A stretch of DNA of 64,000 bases. Origin: Mortierella sp. BCC40632 (lineage: Eukaryota > Mortierellomycota > Mortierellomycetes > Mortierellales > Mortierellaceae). The translations under genes were made by a program, and so were the position numbers. The notes beneath the pieces were generated by a model that had not been told where the DNA came from, did no database searches, and saw only the letters and a list, made by a program, of their open reading frames with translations. Location: contig WAEK01000006.1 in the NCBI GenBank assembly GCA_011634665.1, positions 825,001 to 889,000 on the forward strand, read 5' to 3'. Of the stretch, positions 15,001-24,041 are shown piece by piece (position 1 is the stretch's first letter; every line of letters begins with the position of its first letter).

Positions 15001-18000
15001 AGGTTGAGGAGATCGTCGAGGTCGTTGAGGAGTCTGAGGTCGAGATCATCCGTGCTCGCGAACAGGAAGTCATCATTGGCGACAAGACCATCAAGACCGA
15101 GACTTCTACCATCGAGACCAAGGAGGAGGTTGCTGTTGAGCATATTGTCCAGGAGGAAGTCGTCGTCGAGAAGAAGGAGATCGAGATCGAGGTCGTCGAA
15201 GTTGAGAAGAAGACCGAGATTGAGGTCGAGAAGAAGGAGATCGAGGTCACCGAGAAGGTCATCACCAAGGAGACTGGCGTTGTTGCCCAACCCGCCGTTT
15301 CAAAGGGATCTTCGTGGTTCCGCCGTGCCATCACTGGCGCTGGTGCCGTTGTTGTTGGAGGTGCCGCCGTCGTCGCTGGTGCTGGTGCTGCCGTTGTTCA
15401 CGGAGCTGGCCACGTCGCCTCCGGTGCTGGTCACGTTGCCTCTGGCGCCCTCGAGCAGGTTGACGGAGTCTGGAAGCGCACTGTCCAGGTCCTCACCACT
15501 CGCAAGGCCAAGGTCGATCACGTCTGCCCCATCGCCAAGAAGTCCTTCGTGTACTACGATGAGGAAGTGTACGATGCCACCCTTGTTGAGAAGACCACTG
15601 GCGTGACCTATGTCACCCAGCTTCTCTACAACAGCGAGACCCGTGTGTACTACGTGTATGTCCGCTGGGGTGAGAGCGAGTACGTCCTTGATGGACCTCA
15701 CGAGACCATCGAGTCCGCCAAGTCTGCTTTCCAGGTTACCTACCAGGAGCGATTCGGTGTCACTTGGGAGAAGCGTGAGACCACTGTCAGCGGTAAGTTT
15801 CCAAAACTAGTTTTTTTCTTTTGAGTTCTTCTTATAGTTGTGTTAGTTGATTCTAATTTGCTCTTTTATTTGCTTTGCCACTACTAGAACGCTGGTCATA
15901 TGAAGTCAAGACCTACGAGGAGATCCAGGAGGTTGAGGAGATCGTCGAGGTCGTTGAGGAGTCTGAGGTCGAGATCATCCGTGCTCGCGAACAGGAAGTC
16001 ATCATTGGCGACAAGACCATCAAGACCGAGACTTCTACCATCGAGACCAAGGAGGAGGTTGCTGTTGAGCACATTGTCCAGGAGGAAGTCGTCGTCAAGG
16101 AGGAGGTTGAGGTCGTCGTCGAGAAGAAGACCGAAGTCGAGATTGAGGTCGAGAAGAAGGAGATCGAGGTCACCGAGAAGGTCATCACCAAGGAGACTGG
16201 CGTTGTTGCCCAACCCGCCGTTTCCAAGGGATCTTCGTGGTTCCGCCGTGCCATCACTGGCGCTGGTGCCGTTGTTGTTGGAGGTGCTGCCGTCGTCGCT
16301 GGTGCTGGTGCTGCCGTCGTCCACGGAGCTGGCCACGTCGCCTCCGGTGCTGGCCATGCTGCCTCTGGCGCCCTTGAGAAGGTTGATGGAGTCTGGAAAC
16401 GCACTGTCCAGGTCCTCACCACTCGCAAGGCCAAGGTCGATCACGTCTGCCCCATTGCCAAGAAGTCCTTCGTGTACTACGACGAAGAAGTGTACGATGC
16501 CACCCTTGTTGAGAAGTCGACTGGTGTGACCTATGTCACCCAGCTTCTCTACAACAGCGAGACCCGTGTGTACTACGTGTATGTCCGCTGGGGTGAGAGC
16601 GAGTACGTCCTTGATGGACCTCACGAGACCATCGAGTCCGCCAAGTCTGCTTTCCAGGTTACCTACCAGGAGCGATTCGGTGTCACTTGGGAGAAGCGTG
16701 AGACCACTGTCAGCGGTAAGTTTCCAAAACTAGTTTTTTTCTTTTGAGTTCTTCTTATAGTTGTGTTAGTTGATTCTAATTTGCTCTTTTATTTGCTTTG
16801 CCACTACTAGAACGCTGGTCATATGAAGTCAAGACCTACGAAGAGATCGAGGAGGTTGAGGAGATCGTCGAGGTCGTTGAGGAGTCTGAGGTTGAGGTCA
16901 TCCGCGCTCGCGAGATGGAAATCGCACTTGAGGACAAGACCATCAAGACCGAGACCGAGATCAAGACTATCACCACTCGTCAGGAAGAGGTCGCAGTTGA
17001 GCAGGTCAGCAAGGAGACTGTTATCACGGAAGGTGAGGAGATTGTCAAGGAAGTCACCACTGTCACGGAGACAGGTGTTGTCAGCGAGCCAGCTGTTTCT
17101 AGCGAGACCTCTTGGTTCCGCCGCCTTGCCGCTGGAGCTGGAGCTGCTGCTGCTGGAGCCTTGATTCAGGTCGATGGTGTCGTGAAGCGTGCAGTCCAGG
17201 TGGTCACTACCCGCAAGGCTCATGTTGACAAGGTCTGCCCCATTGCCAAGACCTCGTTTGTCTACTATGACGAGGATGTGTACGATGCTATCTTGACAGA
17301 CCGTCGCACGGGTGTCACCTACATCACCCAGCTCTTGTTTGATTCCAAGACCAAGGCCTACTTTGTCTACATCCGTTGGGGTGAGTCTGAGTACAAGTTG
17401 GACGGACCCCACGATTCGATCGACACTGCCAAGGCTGCCTTCCAGGTTTCGTACTATGAGCAGTTCGGCATTGTTTGGACTGAGCGCAGAAAGACTGTCA
17501 GTGGTAAGTCCCCCCCCCCTCTTCCTTCGCCTATTGATTCTGAATGGGTTCACATTAATGTCAGAGGCGGTGAGATGAATAGGATTGCTAACCTTGTTAT
17601 TTTTTTTGTATTTGATTTCAATAGATGAGTGGATGTTCGAGGTCTCGACCTACGAATCCTTTGAGGAGATTGAGGAGATCGAAGAGATCGTTGAGGACTA
17701 TGAGACGTCGGAGGTTGTTGCCCGTGAACAAAAGGTCATTGTTGGTGAGCAGGTTGTCTCGACCCACCAGTCGATCACCTCGACCCACGATGACTCGGTG
17801 ACCCGATCTGTCAGCGAGAAGACTGTCTTCCAGGAGGGAAGCTCCTCTTCGTCCTCGGAGATTTCGCATGCCCAGTATGAAGCCCTGGCCCGAGAGGAAG
17901 CTACTCGCCGTGCTGCCTCTGCCAGCTCGTCTTCCACAACCACTCACGAAGAGAAGAAGGCCACCTTTGACTGTAAGTATTTCTGATCAAGCCTATTTGA

Positions 18001-18489
18001 TTTTTCTCTTATCTGTATCTCTCTTTCTCTCTTGAATCATGTCTTCTAACATAAACTGCCTTTCCTTTCTCTTCTTCAAAATCAATAGTGTCGACTCTTC
18101 CCCAGCTTGGTGATGTCGGAATCAACGTCGAGACTGGTGCAAGGGATGGTGTCATTGATCTTACCTCTGGAACCGCCACTGTCCTTCGTGAGCTCCCCCC
18201 GCACCTCCGCCCCCGTGCCTGGGTCTCGCTCCACGTTGGAGGCTGGCGCAACTCTCCCCGTGAACTTTCAGGATTCCTTCGTGTCGATGACCAGTCCGGA
18301 CAGCGTCTGATGGAAGAGGCTCGTGAAGCCGCCCAAGGCAAGGCCGAGGATGCGGTTGCGATTGACAATCTCCGTCTTCCCGAGATTGTTGCTCTCTTTG
18401 CCCAGAGATTGTATGGTCACTTTGAGGAGGAACTTCCTGAGGAGTTGAGCTATGAGCGTTTGAGCCGTCTTGGACCCCACCGCACTTAA
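1..18489 (+). CDS. Giant tandem-repeat protein: coiled-coil / Gly-Ala segment / WGR-like domain array (5' end outside window)
   Basis: One multi-exon gene, open at the left edge. Exons read from splice sites: 1-545, 641-1402, 1505-2284, 2380-3297, 3393-4403, 4497-5435, remnants about 5540-5907 and 5986-7134, 7222-8439, 8534-9901, 9997-11043, 11135-11989, 12087-12914, 13010-13789, 13886-14875, 14959-15792, 15888-16715, 16811-17503, 17625-17972, 18089-18489 (stop). Every intact internal exon is a multiple of three and starts and ends in phase 1, so splicing rebuilds one frame. Each repeat begins E-R/Q-W-S-Y-E-V, then has an acidic stretch, an E/K/V-rich coiled coil, S-W-F-R-R, a Gly/Ala/Val segment, V-D-G-V-W-K-R, a block with one Cys (D-H-V-C-P-I-A-K-K), and a WGR-like domain (V-Y-D-A-x-L, T-Q-L-L-Y, V-R-W-G-E, then S-A-K-S-A-F-Q and F-G-V-T-W). 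Spacing and hydrophobic pattern match WGR domains of PARP1-3, where this domain binds DNA ends. No PARP catalytic domain is seen. Function is unknown; a scaffold role is inference. Visible intact coding is over 4,600 residues. Confidence 0.8.
5303..7725 (+). other. Indel-ridden block inside the giant gene (assembly fault or decayed repeat units)
   Basis: In the exon starting at 4497, coding sequence is interrupted after 5303 by a stretch resembling part of a neighbouring intron (about 5318-5350), then resumes in another frame. The exon still reaches its donor at 5435 without a stop, but the end of its WGR-like domain is scrambled. From 5540 to 5907 a unit is reduced to less than half its normal length by many deletions, and it has a stop within six codons. 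The next unit (about 5986-7134) and the first part of the one after it (7222-7725) carry many one- to several-base gains and losses, for example a missing base in the start module at about 7233. Retained segments otherwise match the intact units closely. A run of indels with few substitutions is more like uncorrected long-read consensus or a collapsed repeat than old decay, but this cannot be settled from one sequence. Confidence 0.65.
8534..9901 (+). CDS. Longest repeat exon of the giant gene (456 codons)
   Basis: This exon holds the longest coiled-coil insert of the array. About 230-250 residues are almost only Glu, Lys, Val and Ile, with Gln, Asp or Thr in places. They are arranged in sub-repeats built on V-E-K-K-E-V-E-I-E-V and K-A-E-F-E-I-Q-I-E-K, and at least two larger blocks recur within the exon (8750-8950 resembles 9060-9240). 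The insert lies between the acidic start module and the S-W-F-R-R motif. The donor is at 9902 and the acceptor before 8534. Internal duplication at this finer scale, nested in the exon duplication, explains the length differences between units. The E/K composition also leaves the complementary strand open over 400 codons, which is a composition shadow and not a gene. Confidence 0.8.
16811..17503 (+). CDS. Divergent last WGR-like exon of the giant gene
   Basis: This is the most diverged repeat. It keeps the frame and layout but differs at many positions: start module E-R-W-S-Y-E-V-K-T-Y-E-E-I, short Gly/Ala segment L-A-A-G-A-G-A-A-A-A-G-A-L, C-P-I-A-K-T-S-F-V-Y-Y-D-E, and V-Y-D-A-I-L-T-D-R-R-T-G with I-R-W-G-E-S-E-Y and F-G-I-V-W. 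It has almost no E/K/V coiled coil. At 231 codons it is the shortest intact internal exon. Its distance from the homogenised copies suggests it sits outside the recently amplified part, perhaps close to the ancestral unit; that is inference. Its upstream intron is identical to the one before the preceding exon, so the boundary between homogenised and unique sequence lies inside the exon. Donor G-T-A-A-G-T at 17504. Confidence 0.8.
17625..18489 (+). CDS. Unique 3' terminal exons of the giant gene
   Basis: Exon 17625-17972 begins with the usual module (D-E-W-M-F-E-V-S-T-Y-E-S-F-E-E-I) but continues into a Ser/Thr/Glu-rich, probably disordered stretch, with no Gly/Ala segment and no WGR-like domain. 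A GTAAGT donor follows at 17973 and the acceptor A-T-A-G is at 18085-18088. The last exon (18089-18489) encodes about 133 residues unlike the repeats. It contains D-G-V-I-D-L-T-S-G-T-A, an R-P-R-A-W-V-S-L-H-V-G-G-W segment, and a C-terminal helix-like part, L-P-E-I-V-A-L-F-A-Q-R-L. TAA is at 18487-18489. I do not recognise this tail. It may be a distinct small domain, which a profile search could name. Confidence 0.7.
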
Positions 18490-18557
18490 AAAGTCTCCAT
18501 AGTCGAGATTGATTATTTTCTTTTTCATTTTATTATTTTATTAGTATAAGTGTAGTC

Positions 18558-18594
<37 letters not shown>

Positions 18595-18824
18595 CAATAT
18601 GAAGTAAAGAAATTCTTTTCAATAATAATAGCCCTGCTAGAGTAGGATGTAAACTGGCACATTCAAGTCATATTTTAGCAAGTCGAAAAAAAAAAAAAAA
18701 AAAAGAATCTGGAGGACTTTTTTTTTTTTACTTTTTTTTTTTTTTTTTTTTTTTTTAACAGGTCCTGGACCTATCATAGTATACGTCAAAAGGAAAGAGG
18801 AGAAGGAGAGATAGAAAGTATAGT
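18490..18824. other. Convergent intergenic region with homopolymer runs
   Basis: This is the 3' flank shared by the giant gene (plus strand) and the next gene (minus strand). It holds a run of about 33 A at 18559-18591, another A run at about 18686-18704 and long T runs at about 18719-18757. No gene is visible. Transcript ends for both genes presumably lie here, but no clear AATAAA signal could be assigned. Confidence 0.75.
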
Positions 18825-19880
18825 TTACTTGGAAGCTGGCTCATGGAGAGAGGTGTCTTTTCCCAAATCAACATCAGCAGCCTCAACAACAGCCGTAGTA
18901 GTCGTAGGAACAGTCGTAGTCGCAGCAGCAGTAATAGCAACTCTAGAAGTGGCACTAGTCATTGTCTTTTCTCTTTGACGGACTGAACTTCTCAGATAAC
19001 GACTCAATGGCTCTCGAGGAGTCAATTGTCTTGGCCAGAGATCCAGATCCATACAAGTCTTTGTTCTCCGAAGAATCCGACGACAACGACGGCTCTTTGG
19101 GAGTTGTGAGAGACCCTCAGGAGTGGTAATAGTGGTTGTCGTGGTGATGGTGGCGGTTGTTGCTCTTGTTGAATGAACCATACGTCGTCGTCTAGTAGAA
19201 GAGGACCCATTGGGACGTGTCATGGTTTGGATTGGTTCCTGAACAAGAGAAGGTGGACTCTTGTTCTCTGAATCCGAATCATACTCGGGACAAGAGGGTG
19301 TCACCTCGCTAGGAGGTTCAACAATCATTGCCATGATGGTGGTGGCGGTCATGGTCTCGGACAACAGGGACTCGGTGATGGAGGTTTCATCTTGACTGAC
19401 AGGGGTCCCATGCGGGGCTTGGATACCCGATTCGGAATCTGAAGAACTATCGTCTTGGGTCAAATCAATGACAGTTGGAGCTGTGGGTTCTTCCAGCGTA
19501 ATCTCACTTTTCTCTATCGCCGATTTGTCCTCCACCTCCACCTCCACCTCCTCCTCTTCCTCTTCCTCCTCTTTGATGGAGTGGACGCTTGGATAAATGG
19601 ACTGCGTTGCGGACAACAGTGCTTGGAGTGGGGAGTCAAAAAGAGAAGGATTAACAGAGACCGAGTCCGTGTAATGTAAAAGTTGATGGATAAGCGCCGA
19701 TGCCGTCATGGTCAAGGCCCCTTTGTTTTCAGTTTCTTCTTGTTCTTGAATCGAAGCCAAGGCGGCAATCACTTGAGCGGCTGCTTGATCCTTGTTAGTA
19801 GAGACGGAGGGATTTCGGTTGGGTTGTTGTTGGGTTTCCATGGAGGTCATGGAAGACTGGGTCGTGGTAGGGGTGTCCAT
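18825..19880 (-). CDS. Hypothetical disordered acidic protein with a SUMO-interacting-like motif
   Basis: Single-exon frame of 351 residues. The ATG at 19880 is chosen because it sits in an A-C-C-A-T-G-G context; the frame upstream is only a poly-Lys homopolymer shadow. The N-terminus is Thr/Gln/Ser-rich, followed by a helix-like Ala-rich part (A-A-A-Q-V-I-A-A-L-A-S-I) and a T-M-T-A-S-A-L-I-H-Q-L-L segment. Then come a polyglutamate run with alternating E-V and the motif T-V-I-D-L-T-Q-D-D followed by Ser/Asp-rich residues. A hydrophobic V-I-D-L-T core flanked by acidic and phosphorylatable residues is the classic form of a SUMO-interacting motif. Further on are Arg-rich patches (S-T-R-R-R-R-M and K-S-R-R-C-R-R-I-L-R-R) that could be nuclear signals, and Thr-rich tracts. 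No enzyme domain is recognised. A nuclear SUMO-linked role is plausible but inferred from short motifs only. TAA at 18825-18827. Confidence 0.65.
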   Translation of the reverse strand: MDTPTTTQSSMTSMETQQQPNRNPSVSTNKDQAAAQVIAALASIQEQEETENKGALTMTASALIHQLLHYTDSVSVNPSLFDSPLQALLSATQSIYPSVHSIKEEEEEEEEVEVEVEDKSAIEKSEITLEEPTAPTVIDLTQDDSSSDSESGIQAPHGTPVSQDETSITESLLSETMTATTIMAMIVEPPSEVTPSCPEYDSDSENKSPPSLVQEPIQTMTRPNGSSSTRRRRMVHSTRATTATITTTTTITTPEGLSQLPKSRRCRRILRRTKTCMDLDLWPRQLTPREPLSRYLRSSVRQREKTMTSATSRVAITAAATTTVPTTTTAVVEAADVDLGKDTSLHEPASK

Positions 19881-21050
19881 GGTTACTTTTTTTTTTTTTT
19901 TTTTTCTTCGCGATCTGTTTCTTTCTTTCCTTGCAGCCTTGGAGAGTTGGAATAGGAGAAGGGTGGAGAAGGGAGGATAATGAAGAAAAGAGTGCATGTG
20001 GAAGGGTGGAGGTTTCTTTGGCACCGTTTTATCGGGTTTTCTCTCTTTCCAACTCTCCTATTTTGGAGAAAAGGGAATATTGCTGCGTTGTGGTATCCTA
20101 CATTGACACATTTACAGGGAAGAGGAGAAGGAAGAGGAGATACGAGAGAACAGACGTGCTTCGCCTCTTGGAGAGAGATACCTTTCTTTTTTCTCTTTCC
20201 TTCTTCATCCACAGTAAAGTGGCGACAAAGAAGAAGTATAACAATGGCTCCTAGATATCGGAGGGGCAGGGGAGAGCCTTCCGAGATGCAGATTTGGTGA
20301 ACTGTGGATTGATTCTACATGAATTTCATAAAGCCTTGTGTGTGCCATAGAAAAAAGATGTAGCTCGCCTAGAAATAGAGACCAACCACGTCGATCCAAC
20401 TGGAATCAAGGGGGGAGAGAGAAACCGGTTTTTCTAAGACTAGAGAGAGAGAGTCCCACCGAGCCAATGAGCAGTCCCAGGTCCAGGTTGCCTCCCCCCT
20501 TGCTGTGGATTTCTCCATTCCAGAGTCAGCAAATCTTTACCCGAGGCTTGGCACATTTCTTTGGTCATTTGCCAGGGAATCTTGGTCTTTCTTTTACTAA
20601 ACAGGATATCCTCACTGGACAGGAGAAGAAAAAAAAAAATTAAACATGCTCATTCATAGAGTGGCGGGTTTTCTCTGAACTGAATCTGGGGGGTGAATAG
20701 GGAGAAGAGGAGGAGAGGGGATGGGGCGACAAGTTACCACACAGTCTGATGGCGATCTATTTCAATGATCAAATTGCCCAGAAAGGGTAGCAATCAGTGT
20801 ATTAAACTAGATTTTTTTTTTTTTTTTTTTTTTTTTACTACAAAGTTGGATGTGATGCAATACATGAAGGTTAAGGAGAAAAGAAATATGAAAGAAGAGC
20901 TACTGTAACAAAGGTCGATAATAAGATTTTCTCTGTCACTTTTGTGTTCACTATGAAATTAAAACAACAACAACAAAAATAAGGGATTTCAAGAGAAAAA
21001 GAGAAAGGAGAGAAAGCAAAAGAAGAAGAAGAAAAAAAAAAAAAGATCCC
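19881..21050. other. Intergenic: shared flank of the acidic-protein gene and the annexin gene
   Basis: No convincing gene. Directly upstream of the minus-strand start at 19880 is a run of T on the plus strand (19887-19904), followed by pyrimidine/purine-biased sequence that probably forms its promoter and leader. Further on are a T run at about 20811-20836 and an AG/GAA-rich stretch (20990-21045) just beyond the annexin stop. Short frames here are simple-sequence shadows. Confidence 0.65.
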
Positions 21051-23126
21051 TTAGTAGGGTTCGCCGATCGCAGCCAACAACAGTCTCCGATAATCACCAC
21101 TCGTCTCGCCCTTGATCCGATCTCGGAGTGTTTTCCGGTACTTGGCAGCATAGGCTGCCTTCACACTGTTCATAAACGGTTGCGACCTGTTTCGGATAAC
21201 GAGTCGGATCAATGAGTGGTCATCCGTGCCTGCACCAACCATGGCCTTTTCCATGTTCTTGGCGACGCAATGGGCCGGGTTATTGATCCAGTTGACTATT
21301 GTGTGGTTTTTTTCATGTGGGTGAGAGAAATGAGGAATAGACCAGTCATATCATGGTTAGTCATCTTTGTCCCCTTTGAACTTTTGCATGCATTGAGAGG
21401 TACTATGACATATCTCTGTCCATTTAGAAAGAAAGAGAGAAAGAAAAGATATCCTACCGAGGTAGCAGAGAGCAGTCTTAATCCAGCCTGAAAACTCTTT
21501 TTTGATAGCCTTTGTAAACTTGCGACCATGTCGGACCTGATACTGTTGAAAGACTCTTTGGAGATGGGGGCTAGGTCGGTTGGTCAGGATCCGGATGATG
21601 GCTGATTCGTCTGTGCCAAGGCGACCCTCGCCTGCCTTGTACAGCTCACGGACATCGTCCTCGACGTTGTAGGAATAATGACCCATTTCGTCCTTGGTAC
21701 CCTAGTAGATAGAGAGCACATCATGACGTAAGGGGAGAGCGGAGGTGAGAATGGAAGGAAAGGAAAAAAACGGAGGGAAAACAAGGGGAGACACGATCAC
21801 ACAGCCCAGTCCCGTGGCATGCGCTCAGTCAGGGCTTGCTTCCTCTTCTTGTTCTTCTCTCTCTCTCTCGCTTTATCCTTACCTGAATACTGATCATGAG
21901 CAGCTTTTCAAAGTAACCGCTGACGTCTGCCTTGACCATAGTCTCCATTGATTGATGGTAGCGAGCATAGTAGATAGTCTTGATCTGGTGCATCTCAGTG
22001 TTGGTCCGTCCGACGAGCACTTGGATAAGACACTGTCAACAGTTTAAAAAGGACATGTTAGGAATCTGGGGTGTTGAGGAAAAGGGTTGGGCCGAACTAC
22101 CGAAGCAATCCAAATAATGCGCCAAGTAACACAAAAGGGTCGACAAGAAAGAACACAAAATAAATAAAAAAAAAAAAAAAAAAAATGGGTGGGAGCAAGA
22201 AAGGAAGGAACAAAGAAAGACAAACGCGTACCCTCTCATTTGTGCCTGCTCCTCGGCATGCTTCATGGACCAACTCGGCGTCCAGGACAAAAGGTGGGAG
22301 GACAATATAGTGAAGGGCTCGACTAAAGTTCCCACTGGTCTCCTTGTCCAGTACTTCGACCATGTCACGCCCATACATCTGTCGGTAAGCTGAAGTCACC
22401 AGTCCCAAGTGTTCCGAGGTCCGGTTTGCTAAACAGAGAGAGATTCAAGAGAGAGAGATTCAAGAGAGAGAGAGAGAATGAGAGGATTCAAGTCAGCCAT
22501 GGGTCATTGCCTCTTCTCTCATTCAATGTCGCTGACAAATAGCTATACAACATACACACATACACACACAGACACACACAGACACAAACACATTCTTTCT
22601 CTCTCACACACACACTCTCTCACTCTCAACAACTACACTTGCTTACCAACAACACTAATGATGCTCTTTTCATCCGTGCCAAAACCTTTGCATGCCCGAT
22701 GAATTGTTTCAGCATCTTGCTGTGGAGTGGGAACAGGTCCACCCATCAAGACTCCAGCACCGACTACAGACATCATAGTGGGTGCATGAGGCAGAGTGGC
22801 CATAGTCGGGGCATGTGAGATGGTTGTGGCCATAGTTGGGGCGTGAGAGAGCGGTGCGGGGTGCGGGGGCACAGTCCCAGGGGCAGGGTATCCGTAGGCA
22901 GGGGCAGGGGGAGCTGCGGAAGGGGGAGCACCGTAGCCATAGGGCGCACTAGCTGGGGATGGGTAGGCAGCCGTGGCAGCAGGCGGGTATCCTGCGCCAG
23001 GATAGGCAGGCGAAGGGGAGGGGTACCCTGTAGGGGCAGCGGGATAGCCTGCGGGTGGATAGCCGGTCGTGGGGGGGATAAACGGGGGGGCGGCCGGCAG
23101 CCGCAATGGCAAGATGGGCGGATCGC
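21051..23126 (-). CDS. Annexin with Pro/Gly/Tyr-rich N-terminus (5' exon not found)
   Basis: Calcium-dependent phospholipid-binding protein with four annexin repeats. Exons in gene order: about 23126-22647, 22428-22232, 22032-21883, 21701-21458, 21295-21051 (stop). Splice phases agree at every junction. Each repeat keeps the G-x-G-T calcium loop and the acidic cap about 38 residues later: K-G-F-G-T-D-E with D-K-E-T-S-G; R-G-A-G-T-N-E with K-A-D-V-S-G; G-R-L-G-T-D-E with K-K-E-F-S-G; V-G-A-G-T-D-D with K-G-E-T-S-G. The N-terminal exon has about 140 residues of Y-P-P-A-G-Y-P-type repeats, then three copies of H-A-P-T-M, like the tails of annexins A7 and A11. No in-frame ATG precedes the repeats: a stop lies at 23131-23133 and a good acceptor at about 23127, so a short upstream exon carrying the start is expected beyond it, near or past the AT repeat. 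Family call is very secure; the 5' end is not. Confidence 0.93.
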
Positions 23127-23248
23127 CTGGTTATAAGGATGAAACCACAGGTCCCGCGGCGAGGATGGGCAGCAGGCGATCGATCGATCGAGGCCGGCAG
23201 AAAACATTAACGATGATTTATTTAACCATTAACCATTAACGGGAATAT

Positions 23249-23379
<131 letters not shown>

Positions 23380-23455
23380 TAAAAAAGGGGATGGATGGAT
23401 GGATGGATGGATGGACAAGAACAAACAAACGAGCAGAAGAGAGCAGAAGAGAGAG

Positions 23456-23497
<42 letters not shown>

Positions 23498-23894
23498 AAG
23501 AGAAGAGAGAAAAGCAAGAGAGACAGAGAGACAGAGACAGAGAGATACAAACACAGGAGAACCTAAAAAAAGGCATCAAAGGTCGACCCAATCCCAAAAG
23601 TCCTACTGCTGTCTTGGCTCTTCAGCCACTCTTGCTTCCCGCTCATTCTCACTCTCTCACTCTCACTCTCTCGCTTTGTTTCCAAGCCCATTTCTATTTC
23701 TCGCTCCAAACTCCGAGTCCATCCCATATGACAAACCTGCTCAGCCATCACTCCACTCTCTCCACCCACTCCACCCACTCCTCCCACTCACTGCCACCTC
23801 CAGCTAGCCAGCCAGTCTACGCCTACTGAGTTGCATGACTACATCCCTATACGGCTTTTTAATCATCACTAACTCTGGTCTGTGCCATCTCTAG

Positions 23895-23897
<3 letters not shown>

Positions 23898-23970
<73 letters not shown>
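23898..23970. repeat. Poly-A run of about 73 bases
   Basis: Uninterrupted A on the plus strand (T on the strand of the kinase gene, downstream of its stop at 24042). It is far longer than the 15-30 base runs elsewhere in the window. It could be a retroposition scar or an expanded homopolymer. No retroelement sequence is recognisable next to it. Confidence 0.95.
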
Positions 23971-23972
<2 letters not shown>

Positions 23973-24041
23973 ATATAAAAAAAAAATTACTCTGAAAAAA
24001 AATCCAACAACAAATTCTACTTTGACAGAGGAAAAATGACT

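Larger units (their letters stand above)
1..17503 (+). repeat. Tandem array of about 18 symmetric exon-intron units
   Basis: Unit length varies from about 0.79 to 1.46 kb, almost entirely through the coiled-coil part. The WGR-containing 3' half is nearly invariant at protein and DNA level. Two unit types occur. The short form has V-A-S-G-A-G-A-I-A-A-G-A-L before V-D-G-V-W-K and V-Y-D-S-V-L in the WGR part (exons starting at the left edge, 641 and 2380). The long form has about 30 extra Gly/Ala/Val/His residues and V-Y-D-A-T-L (exons starting 1505, 3393, 4497, 7222, 8534, 9997, 11135, 12087, 13010, 13886, 14959 and 15888). Codon counts of intact internal exons in order are 254, 260, 306, 337, 313, (damaged), 406, 456, 349, 285, 276, 260, 330, 278, 276 and 231. 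Introns share a pyrimidine-rich body and usually end in C-T-A-C-T-A-G or A-T-T-A-T-T-A-G. Confidence 0.9.

Noticed and set aside
19881..20024. N-terminal extension of the acidic protein back to 20024
   Set aside because: It would add a poly-Lys tract made by a homopolymer. The ATG at 19880 has a better context.
22773..23207. Alternative annexin start from a minus-strand ATG at 23207
   Set aside because: That frame is not the one encoding the Y-P-P repeats and the first annexin repeat, and it shows only a Pro/Leu/Arg shadow.
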